Shown: positions 34,734 through 46,434, numbered from the stretch's first letter. The stretch is DNA of 64,000 nt from Gigaspora margarita (GCA_009809945.1 WTPW01000586.1:118541-182540); one strand, 5' to 3'. Notes: generated by a model not told the origin, from the letters alone. Translations and numbers: made by a program.

Positions 34734-34789
34734 ATAAATGCACCATAATTGGTAATGTGCCATAATACCTATACTTACTTTATAAATTA

Positions 34790-34964
34790 ATAATAAAAAA
34801 TATTTAATTTTTATAAATAAATTTATATTTGTAGCTTGATATTATAATATATACTTTTCCAAAAGATATATTTAAAATAACAATAATTAAATAAAATATT
34901 TTTAACTTGCTATATTAATATATGATATATCAGAAGTGATAAGATGACCTATACTTATATATAT
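34790..34964. other. AT-rich spacer
   Basis: Nothing recognised. Confidence 0.4.
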
Positions 34965-35150
34965 TCAAACTCAAACTGTTTGACAAATATCAAATCAAAC
35001 TTTATAATTAAGTTTGAGTTTGATTTAGTTTGATTTGGAAAAGTTTAAGTTTGATTTGAGTTTGAATTTTGTAAAAATTTAATATTTAAATTTGAGTCTA
35101 ATTTGAAAGTTTGTCAAACTTAAACTTATCAAATCAAACTTTGGAATCCT
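34965..35150. repeat. TTTGA-rich minisatellite, copy 2
   Basis: Units such as TTAAGTTTGAGTTTGATT and its complement, similar to 19,183-19,350. Confidence 0.6.
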
Positions 35151-35379
35151 ATTTGTTGAAGCAGTTGTCTTCCTGTTAGTAGATGCATACTTGTAGTTAG
35201 GCCTCTGCATGGGCCAGGGCTACTAGGTCCCCGAAGAATACATATATAACTCAGATCCAGACTCAAAATTTTAATATAACTTTATACACTTAATTTTATT
35301 AAAAGCTTTATACAAAATTATCATATAAGTTCAAATTTTACTATAAATTATACAATTTTAGATCTAAGTTTATATACTA

Positions 35380-36532
35380 TATAATCCTATTCCAAAAATA
35401 AACTACCCTTTTGTTTTAACCAAAAAATCTAAAAACTTGTTTTATCCAAAAATAAGCTACTACCGATCGATAATAGTTACTACATAGTAAAGTCCAAATT
35501 TTACTATACAAATCAGTTATAATCGCTTAAGTAAACTTGTTCGGAAGATCAAAATACATATGTTATAAAATTTTTATACAAATTGGAGAACTTCTTATTA
35601 TTTGAGTTTTAATTTTATATTCATTAAAAAATTAAAAATTTTTTAAAAAATATATATAATGAACATAAAAATTACAAGTTAAATAATAAAAATTTCTCCA
35701 ATTTGTATAAAAATTTTGGAGAATATGCATTTTTATATTATGCATATATTTACTTAAGCACATATAATCGATTTTTATAGTAAAATTTGGACTTTATTAT
35801 GTAGTGATTATTTGCGATCGCTAATAAGCTTTTTGTACAGATATTTTTTAAAAAAATTCTTATATATATAATCTTGTGCAAACAAGTTTTTTGTGGGAAA
35901 AAAACAAATAAATAAAAAAATAAAAAAGTGATATACATACCATATGTTTCCAAAAATAAGCTACCTTTTTTGGACAATTTTTGGACACAAAAAATCTGGG
36001 GGTAGATTTTTGGTCAATTGCAAATAGTCGTTACATAGTAAAGTCTAAATTCTACTGTATAAATCGACTATTATCGCTTAAGTAAACCTATTTGGAAGAT
36101 AAAAATACACATATGCTGAAATTTTGATCAATATTGAAGCACCTTTTATTATTAAACTTTTGATATGGCCCAATTTGGATAAAATGACCGCTAGAGTGTT
36201 TTCTAAAGAGTATAAAATTGTCAAATCTAGTTTTTAAGTTCAACGAATTTATTTTTATAATAAAATTTTAATTTTACTATTGAACATAAAAATTAAAGTC
36301 AAATAATAAAAAGTTCTCAGATTTTGATAAAATTTTAGAGTATGTGTATTTTGATCTTCCAAACAAGTTTACTTAAACTACTTTAATCGATTTGGATAGT
36401 AAACTTTTGACTTTACTATGTAGCAACTATTATCAATCATGGGGGTAGCTTATTTTTGGATCAAAGGTGTTTTTACATTTTTGGATTTAAACAAGAGGGT
36501 AGTATGTAGTTTATTTTTGGAAATATACAGTA
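35380..36532. mobile_element. Two adjacent foldbacks of the TACCRTATT/AATAAGCTACC family
   Basis: A complete copy runs 35,938-36,532 (ends TACCATATGTTTCCAAAAAT and TTTTTGGAAATATACAGTA, each with TA). A partial, degraded copy precedes it from about 35,380 to 35,850. Both carry TAGTAAAGTCCAAATTTTAC-like and CGCTTAAGTAAAC arm blocks. The complete copy also holds a non-palindromic insert near 36,160-36,235 (TGGCCCAATTTGGATAAAAT). Confidence 0.75.
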
Positions 36533-36720
36533 TTGTATCGTTATACCAAATAAAAAAAAATCTAACTTGTTATAAAAGATATCTTTGTTATACAAATAAA
36601 TATCTAACTTTTCAAAAAATTACCTGTTGGTTATACAAATTTAAACATATAACATATTAAAAAATTATATAGTAAGTTTATACAAAACTGGATCTCAGTA
36701 TTACATATATTCTTTAGAGT

Positions 36721-37182
36721 CCTGGCTACCCATGGGCAGTGTTGTACATTTTGGCTGCCCATAGCCTTTTTTGGCTTGTCCATATTCAAAATTGTCCAAA
36801 GATCCAAGATTGTTCAAAGCTTGTTCAGGCTTTAATAATTAATAAATCTATCTAAAAAATATATAGCTATATATTTTTTTAGGTGCTGAACACAATTTAG
36901 TTAAAATTAAAATAGGTTATCTTAATAAATTTAAGTAATTTTACTTTATTTAATTGTCCAAAATTGTTCAAATTATTGTTCAAAGCTGTCCCGTGACAAC
37001 TAGAGCTGCATATATTAGAATATCAATAAACATATACTATGACATTTGACGTGACGTATATAACATGACGATTAATATGATTATATATAAATTTTATATG
37101 ACGTGAAAAGTGACGTACTATCTTGGACCTTCTAAATATCTGTAGCTTTAGTGACAACACTGCCCATGGGTACCCTAAGGAT
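36721..37182. mobile_element. MITE with GGGTACCCATGGGCAGTG ends
   Basis: GGCTACCCATGGGCAGTGTTGT pairs with CAACACTGCCCATGGGTACC. The interior includes a family H half arm (GTGCTGAACACAATTTAG) and TGACGT-rich sequence at 37,040-37,110. Confidence 0.7.
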
Positions 37183-37529
37183 AGTACTATAAGGGCTAGG
37201 CTTGAGCAACAAATTACAAACTCTAGGGTAGAGCAGAACTAAAAATATAAGCCATAGATTACATGAGTAGGGCTTGAGTACTGCTACTGCCTGGCCTATG
37301 AACCCTAAAGTAGCCCATTAATATGTTGCACAACTAATTATCTTATATAATTTTTTAATTATATATATATATATCGATATCTAGATTTTTTCGCTCTTAA
37401 ATATTGAATAATATCACAGATTGAATCAATAAATAATAGGTACATACTAAGTACATAATGGGAAACAAGTTTTTCAGTATATATCTGTTATTCTACAATA
37501 GATCTGCCAAATAACCAATACATTTAGTA
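37183..37529. other. Spacer
   Basis: A GGGCT-rich stretch (37,195-37,320) resembles the segment at 38,110-38,170 in reverse complement. No coding signal. Confidence 0.35.
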
Positions 37530-37705
37530 GCATATAAATTGCATATAGATAAGATATTAGGAGGTAGATCAATATCAGTAACATAACAGTAACATATAGG
37601 GACATTCTGTTATCTTATTCTTAGCACTATTTGGATGTCTCTGTATATTACTATTATGTTACAAATATGATCTACCTTATCTATATGCAACTTATATGCT
37701 ACTAA
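37530..37705. mobile_element. Foldback, ~176 bp
   Basis: AGTAGCATATAAATTGCATA pairs with TATGCAACTTATATGCTACT; inside are GGTAGATCAATATC and its diverged complement. Confidence 0.65.
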
Positions 37706-37969
37706 TATATATTAGTTAACATTAATTTTCTTTTTTTTTAATCATATAATTTTATAATTTTGCAAACTGCATATGATTGAAATTGATCTTTATATAATAT
37801 AAAAAGTTTGTAATATATCAATATTAGTTTTAATTACTTTTGGTAGTGATATGTTAAATTTAATCTCAGTATATTGATATATAGTATTTACTATACATGT
37901 ATTAGTAGTATCAATAATTTTAATATAAATGCACATATTAGTATCTAAGCCATGGGTACCTGTGGGCTC

Positions 37970-38095
37970 TATGGGCCAGGTATCATATTTTGAGCCCTAG
38001 AGCATCTATAGGCCAAGTAGAATATTATATTTTGAGCTTTAGAGCATCTATAGGCCAGGTAGGGTATCACATTTTGAGTTCTAGGACAAGAGTAA
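37970..38095. repeat. Tandem repeat, 42-bp unit, three copies
   Basis: Units built on TTGAGCCCTAGAGCATCTAT followed by AGGCCAGGTAG. On the minus strand they encode a 14-residue repeat (AQNxIPYLAYRCSR type), but no protein family is evident. Confidence 0.65.
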
Positions 38096-38189
38096 GAGCT
38101 TAGAAGATGAGCTCTTATGTAGTTGGGTATGGCTAGAGTATTAGTACTACCTAGCCCTACCCAGCTCATATGGAGACCTACTTATAGTT

Positions 38190-38984
38190 AGATTAGTCTG
38201 TGTAAACTATAGTATTTATTGAACATTTTGGTGGTACCTTAATTTTTCAAACTAAAAATAGAACCAAAAGAGCTAGTATCAATGTAATCTTTATCTCAGG
38301 TTGATATTTATCAATCTTTAGTTTAATGTATTTACTATAGATTTCAAATTAGGTTTATTATTTGATAAGTGCTAATTTAGAAGATTGTAAAAGTGGTCTC
38401 TTTTGTCTAGAATTATATATAAAGATTGGTAAGTATATAGAGCCTTTTTCTTGAATGAAGCCTGCTATTACCTTGTATAGTTGAAGTTTTTATTGTATAC
38501 TTCTTCAAAAAAGTTGTAGTTGAGTACAATTATTTTATAAAAATAATAAATAGTGGGTTATAATTGGTCTGTAAACATTCTGCCCTTGAGAAGGAACCAT
38601 TTGGATTATATATAGTATTAGAGCTATGAAAGAGCGAAGATACAGATTGTTTTCTGTGGGCAGTTTGCCACACATTATATAATTGAGTTATAATTCTGGG
38701 TTTTATATAGATTGTTATTGTTATTTGGTTCTAAAAAGGTGCCCAGTAATCCTACATATAGTGCATAAGGCCTAATATTATGTGAGTAGCCTCTAGTGCC
38801 TGCTAAGCTTTTGTATTTGGTATATGAGTTACTATTCAGAGTTTTTTTCAAGGAACAATGGAGATAAATAGAGGATGGGTTTTTTCTTATATGTAAAAGA
38901 ACTGACACAATCTCTTCTAGTATTAGTAAAAGTTAGAGAAACTGGAATATTGTAAATAGTTTTTTGCAGGTATTACAAATAGAT
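38190..38984. other. Spacer, no feature recognised
   Basis: Low CpG; a minus-strand frame at 38,675-38,908 has no recognised homology. Confidence 0.4.
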
Positions 38985-38994
38985 ACTCTGGGCT

Positions 38995-39843
38995 AGTGTT
39001 CTAACCTAAGTAAGTATCACCTGGGTTACCTGCAGGTAGACAGGTAACCCAGGTTGTATTATGGCCCACTCGAGTAGTCAACCCACAGGCCTCCTGCAAG
39101 TTACCCATAAGTCAACCTGTGGATCACCTTCGGGTCACCCATGGGTCAACCTGTGGATCACCCATAGTTCAACTATGAATCACCCATGGGTCAACCTGCA
39201 GATTACTTATGGGTTACCTACATGGGTGACCTATATGGGTTGGTTATAATAGTTAATGTTTTGTTTTATATTACTTATTTTAGCTATATATTTATTGTTT
39301 CTAGTTTTACTTGTATATCTTATATTACTACCAATGAACAACTCTCCAAACTGATCTTGCTAAATCAATAACCTATAATAATCTATAAATTAATATAAGT
39401 CAATTAAACAAATTAAAGAGAAAAAGAGAAAGAAAGAGAGAGAAAAAGAAAAAGAAAAAGAGAAAGAAAGAAAGATAGAGAGAGAAAAAAAAATAGATAG
39501 AAAGAAAGGGAGAAAGGAGTAAAAATAGTATAAAACAGCTTTTTTTTTTAAAAAAAGTTTTTTTTTTCTGAACCAATTTTTTTTAATTTGTCTTTCACTT
39601 TTTTTTTTTAATCTACTTTTTTTGAAATTTTACTTTTTTTTTTTTTAGAATTAGATTGCCCACTCATGATGATCTGTAGCAAAATTTTTTTCTATTATTT
39701 AGCGTTCATCCGAGTGACCCAAGTGACCCACTACAGATAACCCATAGCAGAATTTTTTTTATTACCTAGTGTTCATCTGGGTCACCCAAGTAACCTACCT
39801 GCAAGTGACCCAGGTTGGGATTTTTGTAATGGGTCAGAACACT
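38995..39843. mobile_element. Inverted-repeat element with GGGTCACCC-type repeats, 10-bp target duplication
   Basis: Ends AGTGTTCTAACC and GGTCAGAACACT, flanked by ACTCTGGGCT (38,985-38,994) and ACTTTGGGCT (39,844-39,853), a 10-bp direct repeat with one mismatch, which suits a Mutator-like element. Both subterminal zones are made of diverged CCCATGGGTCAACCTGTGG units (39,060-39,240) or GAGTGACCCAAGTGACCC units (39,705-39,830). The centre is a purine microsatellite. Confidence 0.7.
39410..39510. repeat. GA-rich microsatellite
   Basis: Runs of GAGAAAGAAAGAGAGAGAAA, strongly purine on the plus strand, in the middle of the element at 38,995-39,843. Confidence 0.85.
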
Positions 39844-39853
39844 ACTTTGGGCT

Positions 39854-40915
39854 CTATAATATGATTAATATTGGAATTGAATAATAAGAGTATGTTTGGT
39901 ATATGTTGTTGTATAGAGTAAGCAATTATTGGACTGTGAATTATTCAGAAAGCTTTTTTAGAATATAGAAGCCTGCTACAGTATATGCAGACAATTTGAA
40001 GCCACTATGTTAAGATCTTATTCTAGAATTTGTTATATAACTATTGAAGTTTGAAAGATGATTTCTAGTATTCACAAGAATGAAAATTATCATTTTCAAT
40101 TGTATTAGATAATTCAAAATTTGTGTTGTTAAGATTATCAGATTGTTGTGGCATAAATACAAATGATTCATTTAATAGTGTATTATATTTATTATATGTA
40201 TACAAAGTATTTAGATTATGTTTTCTTTTTTTGGTTTATGATTTTTACAATTTTTATTTTGTTTTTGATATATAAAATATTAGTCTATGATGAAGCATAG
40301 ATGATGTATTTTATCTGGTTTGGTATTCTACATATACAAGGCTTTGAGGTATTTTTAATTGGTTTGGTATTCTACATCTATAGAGTATTGATTTCATATA
40401 CAAAAAAAGTAAGTTTTTTTTATAATTTTTGGTTTAAGCATATGAGAAAATATAATTGTATTTGAAAAAAAGGATGCTTTTAATATTATTATTACTAATA
40501 AAATTATGATTAATCATAATCAAATTTTTTTAATTGATTATAATTTTATAATATCACTAATTCTTATAATTTAATATTTTTTTGTTTTTATTTTATTATA
40601 TTATAAATTTATAAAAATTAAACTATTATAGTTTTATAGTTATATAATTCATATATAACTATATAGAAAAGCAAATCAGTAAGAATAAAATTTTGAAAAA
40701 TTAAAAAAATATATCATTTGTTGTATTTTGTTATGTTAATTTTATTTTTTTTAATTAATAAATTTAATTTAGTTTATTTATTATGATCATTGTTCATATA
40801 TAATCATACAGAAAAGCAATTTAGTAAGAATAAAATTCATTTAAAATAAAATATATAAAATAATTATTTATTTATATATAATATGAGGGTGAGTCAGTAA
40901 AAAAGAGACAAATTT
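39854..40915. other. AT-rich spacer with duplicated segments
   Basis: GGTTTGGTATTCTACAT occurs twice (about 40,318 and 40,359), and an AAGCAAATCAGTAAGAATAAA-like segment occurs twice (40,670 and 40,815). No gene seen. Confidence 0.45.
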
Positions 40916-40919
40916 TTTC

Positions 40920-41720
40920 TAAGTAAAAGTTTTCTTGACTTTAAGCTTAAATATCTTAATAACTATCTTAATAAATTTGATAATTTTTTTTATTTAGTAG
41001 TACTAAATCACACCACTGGTGCTATGCGGTATAATGTGAAGATCTGTATCAAAACAAATAAACAAAAAAAATAAACAAAAATTAAATTTAAATAAATGTA
41101 AGTTAAAGCTAATAGTTAGGGGTTAGGGTAAGGCATAGTATATAGTAAATTTTTACAAGGAATTTTTTTTTTAAAAAAAAGATGGTTTCATAGATAAAAT
41201 TTTGATTTAGAAGGTATTTTTTAAAGGGTGAATCTATTTGTAACCATGGTTACAGTTCTGAGCCAATCAAATTGCTAGATTAGGTATGACAAAAAAAAAT
41301 TCAAAAAATTACAAATCGCAATAACTTCTAATTGTGCCTATGAAACTGATATTTTTTTCTAGCTAAAAATGCTTCTTGAGGTGTTTTATTATATAATAAA
41401 CCTTCTTCTAACTCTAAATCTAACCCTAACCCTAATCTGGTTACTGTCACCGCTAGTGACAAGCATATTTTTTCTTTTTTAAGAAAATAGCGAAACAGCA
41501 AAAAAATTTATATTACACCAGATCCTTACATTACACTGCATTTAAACAATTTGATTGGTGAAAATCATTGTGGTGTTAAGCACCAGTGGTGCGATTTAGT
41601 AAAACCGTTTTTTATTTTAATTCTATATAATTTCAAAATTTTAAAATAAAAAAATTTTAGCAAATTTGATTAAATAGTTGTTAAGATATTTTAATTTAAA
41701 AATTAAAAAAATTTTACTAA
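40920..41720. mobile_element. Core-palindrome foldback interrupted by a nested element
   Basis: Left arm 40,920-41,000 and right arm 41,605-41,720 contain the recurring TTAAATATCTTAATAACTAT and ATTTTAATTCTATATAA modules. The inverted-repeat element 41,002-41,600 lies at the position of the palindrome centre. Confidence 0.6.
41002..41600. mobile_element. Inverted-repeat element, CTAAATCRCACCACTGGTGC ends
   Basis: ACTAAATCACACCACTGGTG pairs with CACCAGTGGTGCGATTTAGT. A TTAGGGGTTAGGGTAAGG tract lies at 41,115-41,133. A second inverted pair inside (41,226-41,475; TTTGTAACCATGGTTACAG and CTGTCACCGCTAGTGACAA) belongs to family G and has its own CTAACCCTAACCCTAA tract at 41,420-41,435. Confidence 0.75.
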
Positions 41721-41839
41721 AATGATTTTTTTTTTTACTAACTTATTCCATATAATGTTTATATTTATATAATTGATATTTTTTTAGTCAAAAAAAAAAT
41801 ATATTTATAAAAAAGAATTATTATTATTTATAAAATTAG

Positions 41840-42790
41840 TTATTTAGGATTTTGAATATTTTCTTGTTGATTATTTTGATTTTGAGTAGGTTGCTTATTT
41901 GGCATACTCAAAATCTGATTTTTATCAAGAGCAATTAAGAGATTTTACTAAGTTAATATAATATTTATATTTGACAATGAAGCTTTTTTACTATTTTTTG
42001 AAGATCATAGAGTAGTCCCACAGGGTTGACAGTTCATTCTTTGAGAATATCCATATATGCTAGTTTGGGATAACCAAGGTACTATTAGCATTTACATATT
42101 TAAAAAATCATGTTTAACATAATAGTCGACAAATTTTTTAATATTATGATATGCTTTCTAAAGAATACATCGTCAAATTGATAATTAATTGTTCTAACCA
42201 GAAGCATAGTTGTTAATTGTGAGGTCTGGTTTATTGAGTTCATCTTATTCAAAAAATATTTATTATTGAAACTATGTTTAGTGTCCAGCAAGAAGTTTGA
42301 TACTTCCTTATTTACAATCCTTTCTTTAACATAAAATTTGAAACCCAAATTGTTTTTAACTCTTTTAACTGTTTGAGTTGTAATTTTTACTATGAAAATG
42401 TTAATACTATTGCTAATATAGTGTTGAAGTCAAAATCTAATATTTTGATTGATATAGCACTAATCTGTTAATTTTTTGATTTAATTAATTGAATTATTTT
42501 TTTATTTAAAAAAAATATAGATAAAAATTTATATACTAAATAATAATTATTGTTGCCAATAAATTTTCCTTTTAAATATACCACATTTCTGGTTTCAAAT
42601 GGTTTTATAAAATTATTTGTCAGTTTATTTATGGAAATGAGGGCTTTTATATTCAAGTAGATTATTTTGGATGGATTATCATCTTGTAGCCTTAAGATAC
42701 CTGTTACTTCTTTTATAATATATTCTTAAGTAATCTGTTTTGTACTTGAATAACCATAACAAATAGTTAATAATTTAGCTGGCATTTTTT
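41840..42790 (-). pseudogene. Decayed glomeromycete repeat-family ORF (OB-fold-like?)
   Basis: Minus-strand reading: PAKLLTICYGYSSTKQIT, then EYIIKEVTGILRLQDDNPSK, LNIKALISINKLTNNFIKPF and RNVVYLKGKFIGNNNYYLV (42,790-42,530). Then follow ISIKILDFDFNTILAIVLT, FYVKERIVNKEVSNFLLDTK and NKMNSINQTSQLTTMLLV (42,440-42,200). A Gln/Asn-rich tail, MPNKQPTQNQNNQQENIQ, ends near 41,845. Stops and frameshifts separate the blocks. From memory this block order matches a repetitive hypothetical family in Rhizophagus-type genomes. The 'VxLKGKFIGxNNYY' strand pattern hints at an OB-fold, but the function is unknown. Confidence 0.55.
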
Positions 42791-44156
42791 TTTTACGAAA
42801 ATTTTTTTATTTTTTAGTTTTTTTTTAGCAGAAATTAAAAAAGAAAATACTCTAAAAAAAACCAAAAGTATTTATAAATTTTATTTTTCTTTATCAAATT
42901 AAAAATATATTTTTTTACATTTTCATTTAAGTACATTCTCACATACATAGTAATAATAATCAGTTTTTTTTTTCCACGATTACAAAAAAAGAACAAAAGT
43001 CATCTTTTTACAAAATCATTATGATTCAATTTAATAAAAGTTGCATCATAAATTTTTTAGTTCATCTTTATTATTTTGTAATATTTATATTTCAAAAATA
43101 TTTTAATTTTAATTAATATATAAAAAAATAATATGAAATTTCTTAGAATCAAATGAATTTCAGATTTTATTAGTGTTATTAAATTAAAAGCATCAAAATC
43201 GAATTTAAAAAGGCTAAAATGTTGCAAAATTTGAAATAACTTAAGATTCTATTGTAATTACTTTAATTTTTACTAACCCAAATGTTGATGGCTTCGTAAA
43301 AATGCCAATTTTCATTTTTTAATTCTTTTAATTTTTTTTTAATTTATTTAATTTATTTTTAATGTTTTTTATTTTCTTCCTAATTTGCTTAAAAAATTTT
43401 CCTAAAAAACATCGTTACAGTATTTAATTTCTGGTAATTCCAGTTAAGTATTTTAAAAAATTTGAAATCATACTAAAAAATTTTGACACAATAATAATTA
43501 TTGCTAATCCAAATTTTGACAATTTATTAAAAATGAAATTTAAAAATTTTTGTGTAAAAAGCTATTTTGGATTTTTTATTCTTATGAAATCATTGTCAGA
43601 ATAGTAATATTTTTACTTAAATTTTCGTAATATTTGCCTTTTTTAGTATCTGATTTTGACATTTTTTTAGTACTCAATTCTTTAGTACGGTATTTTTTTT
43701 TCGACTATTTAAAGAGAAGGTATTCTGTAACGAATAAAATCTTTAATATATTTAAAATTCTATTTAAATTTAAACTACGTATTAGAATTAGAAAGAGTAT
43801 TTAAAAACAATTTTTTTCCTAATTCGTTTTCTAATTTGTTTAAAAAATTTAACCAAAAAGGATACGATTGACAAGTGTTCTGTTAATTTTTGAATCAAAA
43901 CCTTCACGAAAGTTACCATTTTCTACTATTTGTATTACCATTTCAAATGGAAAAAAAAGACCAAACGAAATAGAATAAGTTTAATTAACTATCATATGAA
44001 TGTTCGAGAATGTCGCAATAGTCACAAATTTCGAAATGCTGAATCGTAATAATTACCTATTAAGTTTTCAGATGATAAAAATATCGTAATAGAATACTAA
44101 TGATCAACATTTGAAATGCCCTATAAAGTGACATTATTTTTAACGATCGATATCAT
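42791..44156. other. AT-rich interval spanning the CpG transition
   Basis: No gene recognised. CpG dinucleotides are rare before about 43.0 kb and become frequent by about 43.9 kb. FB- or MITE-type inverted repeats are not evident here. Confidence 0.5.
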
Positions 44157-44243
44157 TATGACGTTAATGATTTTTAATTTCAAAAATTATGCAATACCCT
44201 TATGACGTTAATGATTATTAATTTCAAAAATTATGCAATACCA
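44157..44243. repeat. Direct tandem duplication, 44-bp unit
   Basis: TATGACGTTAATGATT followed by ATTTCAAAAATTATGCAATAC occurs at 44,157 and again at 44,201 with one visible mismatch. Confidence 0.85.
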
Positions 44244-44381
44244 ACGCTATTGCTCATTAAATTAATATTTTTGAATTTTGTATTTCGTCACGGCTCCGTT
44301 GTTTCATCAAATTTTCGCTAGTTTTTTTTTTTTTTGAACTTGGGTTTTGTCTTTTGCTTAGTAATTAGTTTCGTCCTGCTT

Positions 44382-44664
44382 TGATCAACTTACAATCATT
44401 TCGAAGACATCACATTTCATTTGTAAGTCTATTTTACAGATGAGCGATTTACGGACAGGTTAATTTCGTAAGCAATATATTTTACTAACAATTCATTTTG
44501 CAAAGCAACTATAGTCATTATCATTAGGATAAGTTTAGAATTGGAATCAACTATTAGTTGTTTACGAAATGAACTTGTATGTAAATTAATCGTCTGTAAA
44601 AATAAGCTTGTCGATGAAACGAGTGTCGATGAGATGTGGTGTCTTTAAAGTGATTGTTGACATG
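44382..44664. mobile_element. Family D inverted-repeat element, copy 2
   Basis: Left ACAATCATTTCGAAGACATC and right GATGTGGTGTCTTTAAAGTG pair. The central ATTAGGATAAGTTTAGAATT corresponds to the telomere-like centre of the copy at 27,526-27,845. Confidence 0.65.
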
Positions 44665-45245
44665 AACAGATTTCTTCTTGATGAACGATTATTGGAGCCA
44701 CGGTAATTTGGAGAGCTTGTCAAATGTAGGATTGGATAATTTTATAAAATTACATATTCGATTTGTCATCTCAACCTTCATGATTTTATGCCATGACCCT
44801 TCTGGTATCTGGTTAGATGCGGGCATTTTCTGGTTAATGCTGTAATTACATGTGATTGTTGAAATCGAATTACTAAGATTATAAAGCGGTTATATCTTTT
44901 GTTACGAGTTTACATAGGTTGTTTGAGCATGAGCTTGAACTTGTTGCGTATGCCCACCGAAGCGACTGTGGTCCTGCGCGGCGTCACGCTATCCCTTATC
45001 CCTTATATTTTAAATGTTACATGTCACACATGAATCGTACTAGTCCTGCGCGTCATTGCATGTCGCGCAGCTATACTTATTTATTAGACTTTTGGAGCTT
45101 AGAACACAATTGTCTTTATTTTAAAAGAATTTATTCTACAGTATAAACAAATTTTTACAGAATAAATATTTACATATTACAGAATAATAAGAAATTTGTG
45201 ATTACTATTAAATACTCTATATTAATTCCTTTACGAATTACTACA
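44665..45245. other. No feature recognised
   Basis: Contains an open frame at 44,919-45,146 with no homology I recognise. CpG-containing (CGCGGCGTCACGC near 44,980). Confidence 0.4.
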
Positions 45246-45548
45246 CCCACCGAGTACCAAGAATTCGTAAAATTACAAGAATTTCAAGAATTTTTGAATT
45301 AGTATTACGTCAAGAACCTCAAGGATGATTTTTCATTTTCACATCAGTTACATTGGAACAATGTCTATTGGTTGCCGAAGCATATCAAAATAAAGAAAAC
45401 CCGTTATTTTCACGACCAGAAATTTATTTATACTGGTAAAAAGAGGGGTTCTTTTATAGTTTCTGCCAACGTAGAAGATTATAATATTGCTTTATCTATT
45501 ATTCTTTCTGATTGTCGAGTCATTCGTCCAGTTCGGCACAGAGTGTGA
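45246..45548 (+). pseudogene. Unknown coding-like fragment with one in-frame stop
   Basis: One frame stays open for about 100 codons apart from a TAG at 45,300-45,302. Upstream it reads TPTEYQEFVKLQEFQEFLN; downstream YYVKNLKDDFSFSHQLHWNN, YWLPKHIKIKKTRYFHDQKF, GSFIVSANVEDYNIALSII and LSDCRVIRPVRHRV before TGA at 45,546. The composition is protein-like (aromatic and charged residues mixed, not the usual poly-Lys/Asn/Ile of AT-rich noise). No start codon was identified and no family recognised. It could be an exon or a gene remnant. Confidence 0.4.
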
Positions 45549-46104
45549 TACATATGCCAATATTACTATCCGTCAAAAAATATTAACACATTAGCCCACC
45601 TTATCCAAACCCCACGAACATAGTCCGGTATCTAAACAAATCAACAACTCAGGAGACTCGACAAATAAATACACGGGATTTGGGTATAATATATAATAAA
45701 ATTGATAAATAAAATAAATAATATAAATAAATAAAATAAATTAAGCGTATCCGTCACGTGTTACCCAAATCCCAACGACCCTACAGAATATCCACAATCC
45801 TAAAGTACTAAATTGTTCATAGGGTAGCGGCAATAATATTTATTGCGCTTAAATATAAATTATATTAAATTAATCACATTCCTCCTAATACTATAGTTCT
45901 TTAAATTCCTAGTACGTACAATAAATTTCTATAAAATTTCTTTGGTTCCCTAATATAGAACCGAAGGTAATATGATTCTTGAGTGATTTTCCAGATCTTC
46001 ACTTGTAATACTGTTTCGTTGTAACCCTTCTCCTTAACAATTAAGGCTTCCAGATTGGTTTACGGATGATTGGTTTTAAAATTATTGCAATGCTTCTTTG
46101 TCGC
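45549..46104. other. No feature recognised
   Basis: Includes a short AAATAAATAAAATAAATA microsatellite near 45,700-45,745. Confidence 0.4.
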
Positions 46105-46434
46105 CTATATTATGGTATTATTTGTTCCACCCTTTACATGGTCGCTGTTCAGGTAGCCACTTAAGGCCATATGATCTCCTCTGCATTTCATTTTCGCATT
46201 AGCTACGAAATGTTTTTCAACTTTCACAGATGGATACCAATTGTTGCATCTAGAGATGACGTTTGGCGATTTTACAAAAATTTCGCGTGTTATTCTTAGT
46301 CTCAACTCCTGATCTGAATTTTGGGTGTTTTACACATGTTCTATAGAATCACTGATAATGATATTAAATGAAGCAGTGTATTCTGGCTTAACCCGAGTCA
46401 CCGTATACACGCTCTCAAAAAAAGTATTCTTCAT
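46105..46434 (-). pseudogene. Unknown coding remnant, 109 codons with one stop
   Basis: Starting at ATG 46,434 the minus strand reads MKNTFFESVYTVTRVKPEYT, ASFNIIISDSIEHV, then a TAA at codon 35 (46,332-46,330). It continues in the same frame through NTQNSDQELRLRITREIFVK, CNNWYPSVKVEKHF and MKCRGDHMALSGYLNSDHV to TAA at 46,105. The composition is convincingly protein-like. No family recognised. A single-base change, a spliced-out segment containing the stop, or recent pseudogenisation could each explain the lone stop. Confidence 0.45.

Larger units (their letters stand above)
32053..34782 (-). mobile_element. pogo/Fot1-like DNA transposon, decayed, 2.73 kb
   Basis: Inverted ends of about 29 bp, counted from the TA target, match at 22 of 29 positions (left TAAGGTAAGTATGAAAATTA; right complement TAAAGTAAGTATAGGTATTA). 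TA flanks both sides (32,051-32,052 and 34,783-34,784), as expected for Tc1/mariner-superfamily elements. The single decayed gene reads on the minus strand. Confidence 0.8.

Noticed and set aside
37970..38169. A repeat protein (AQNxIPYLAYRCSR)
   Set aside because: Only three units, no extension beyond the tandem repeat, and no start context.
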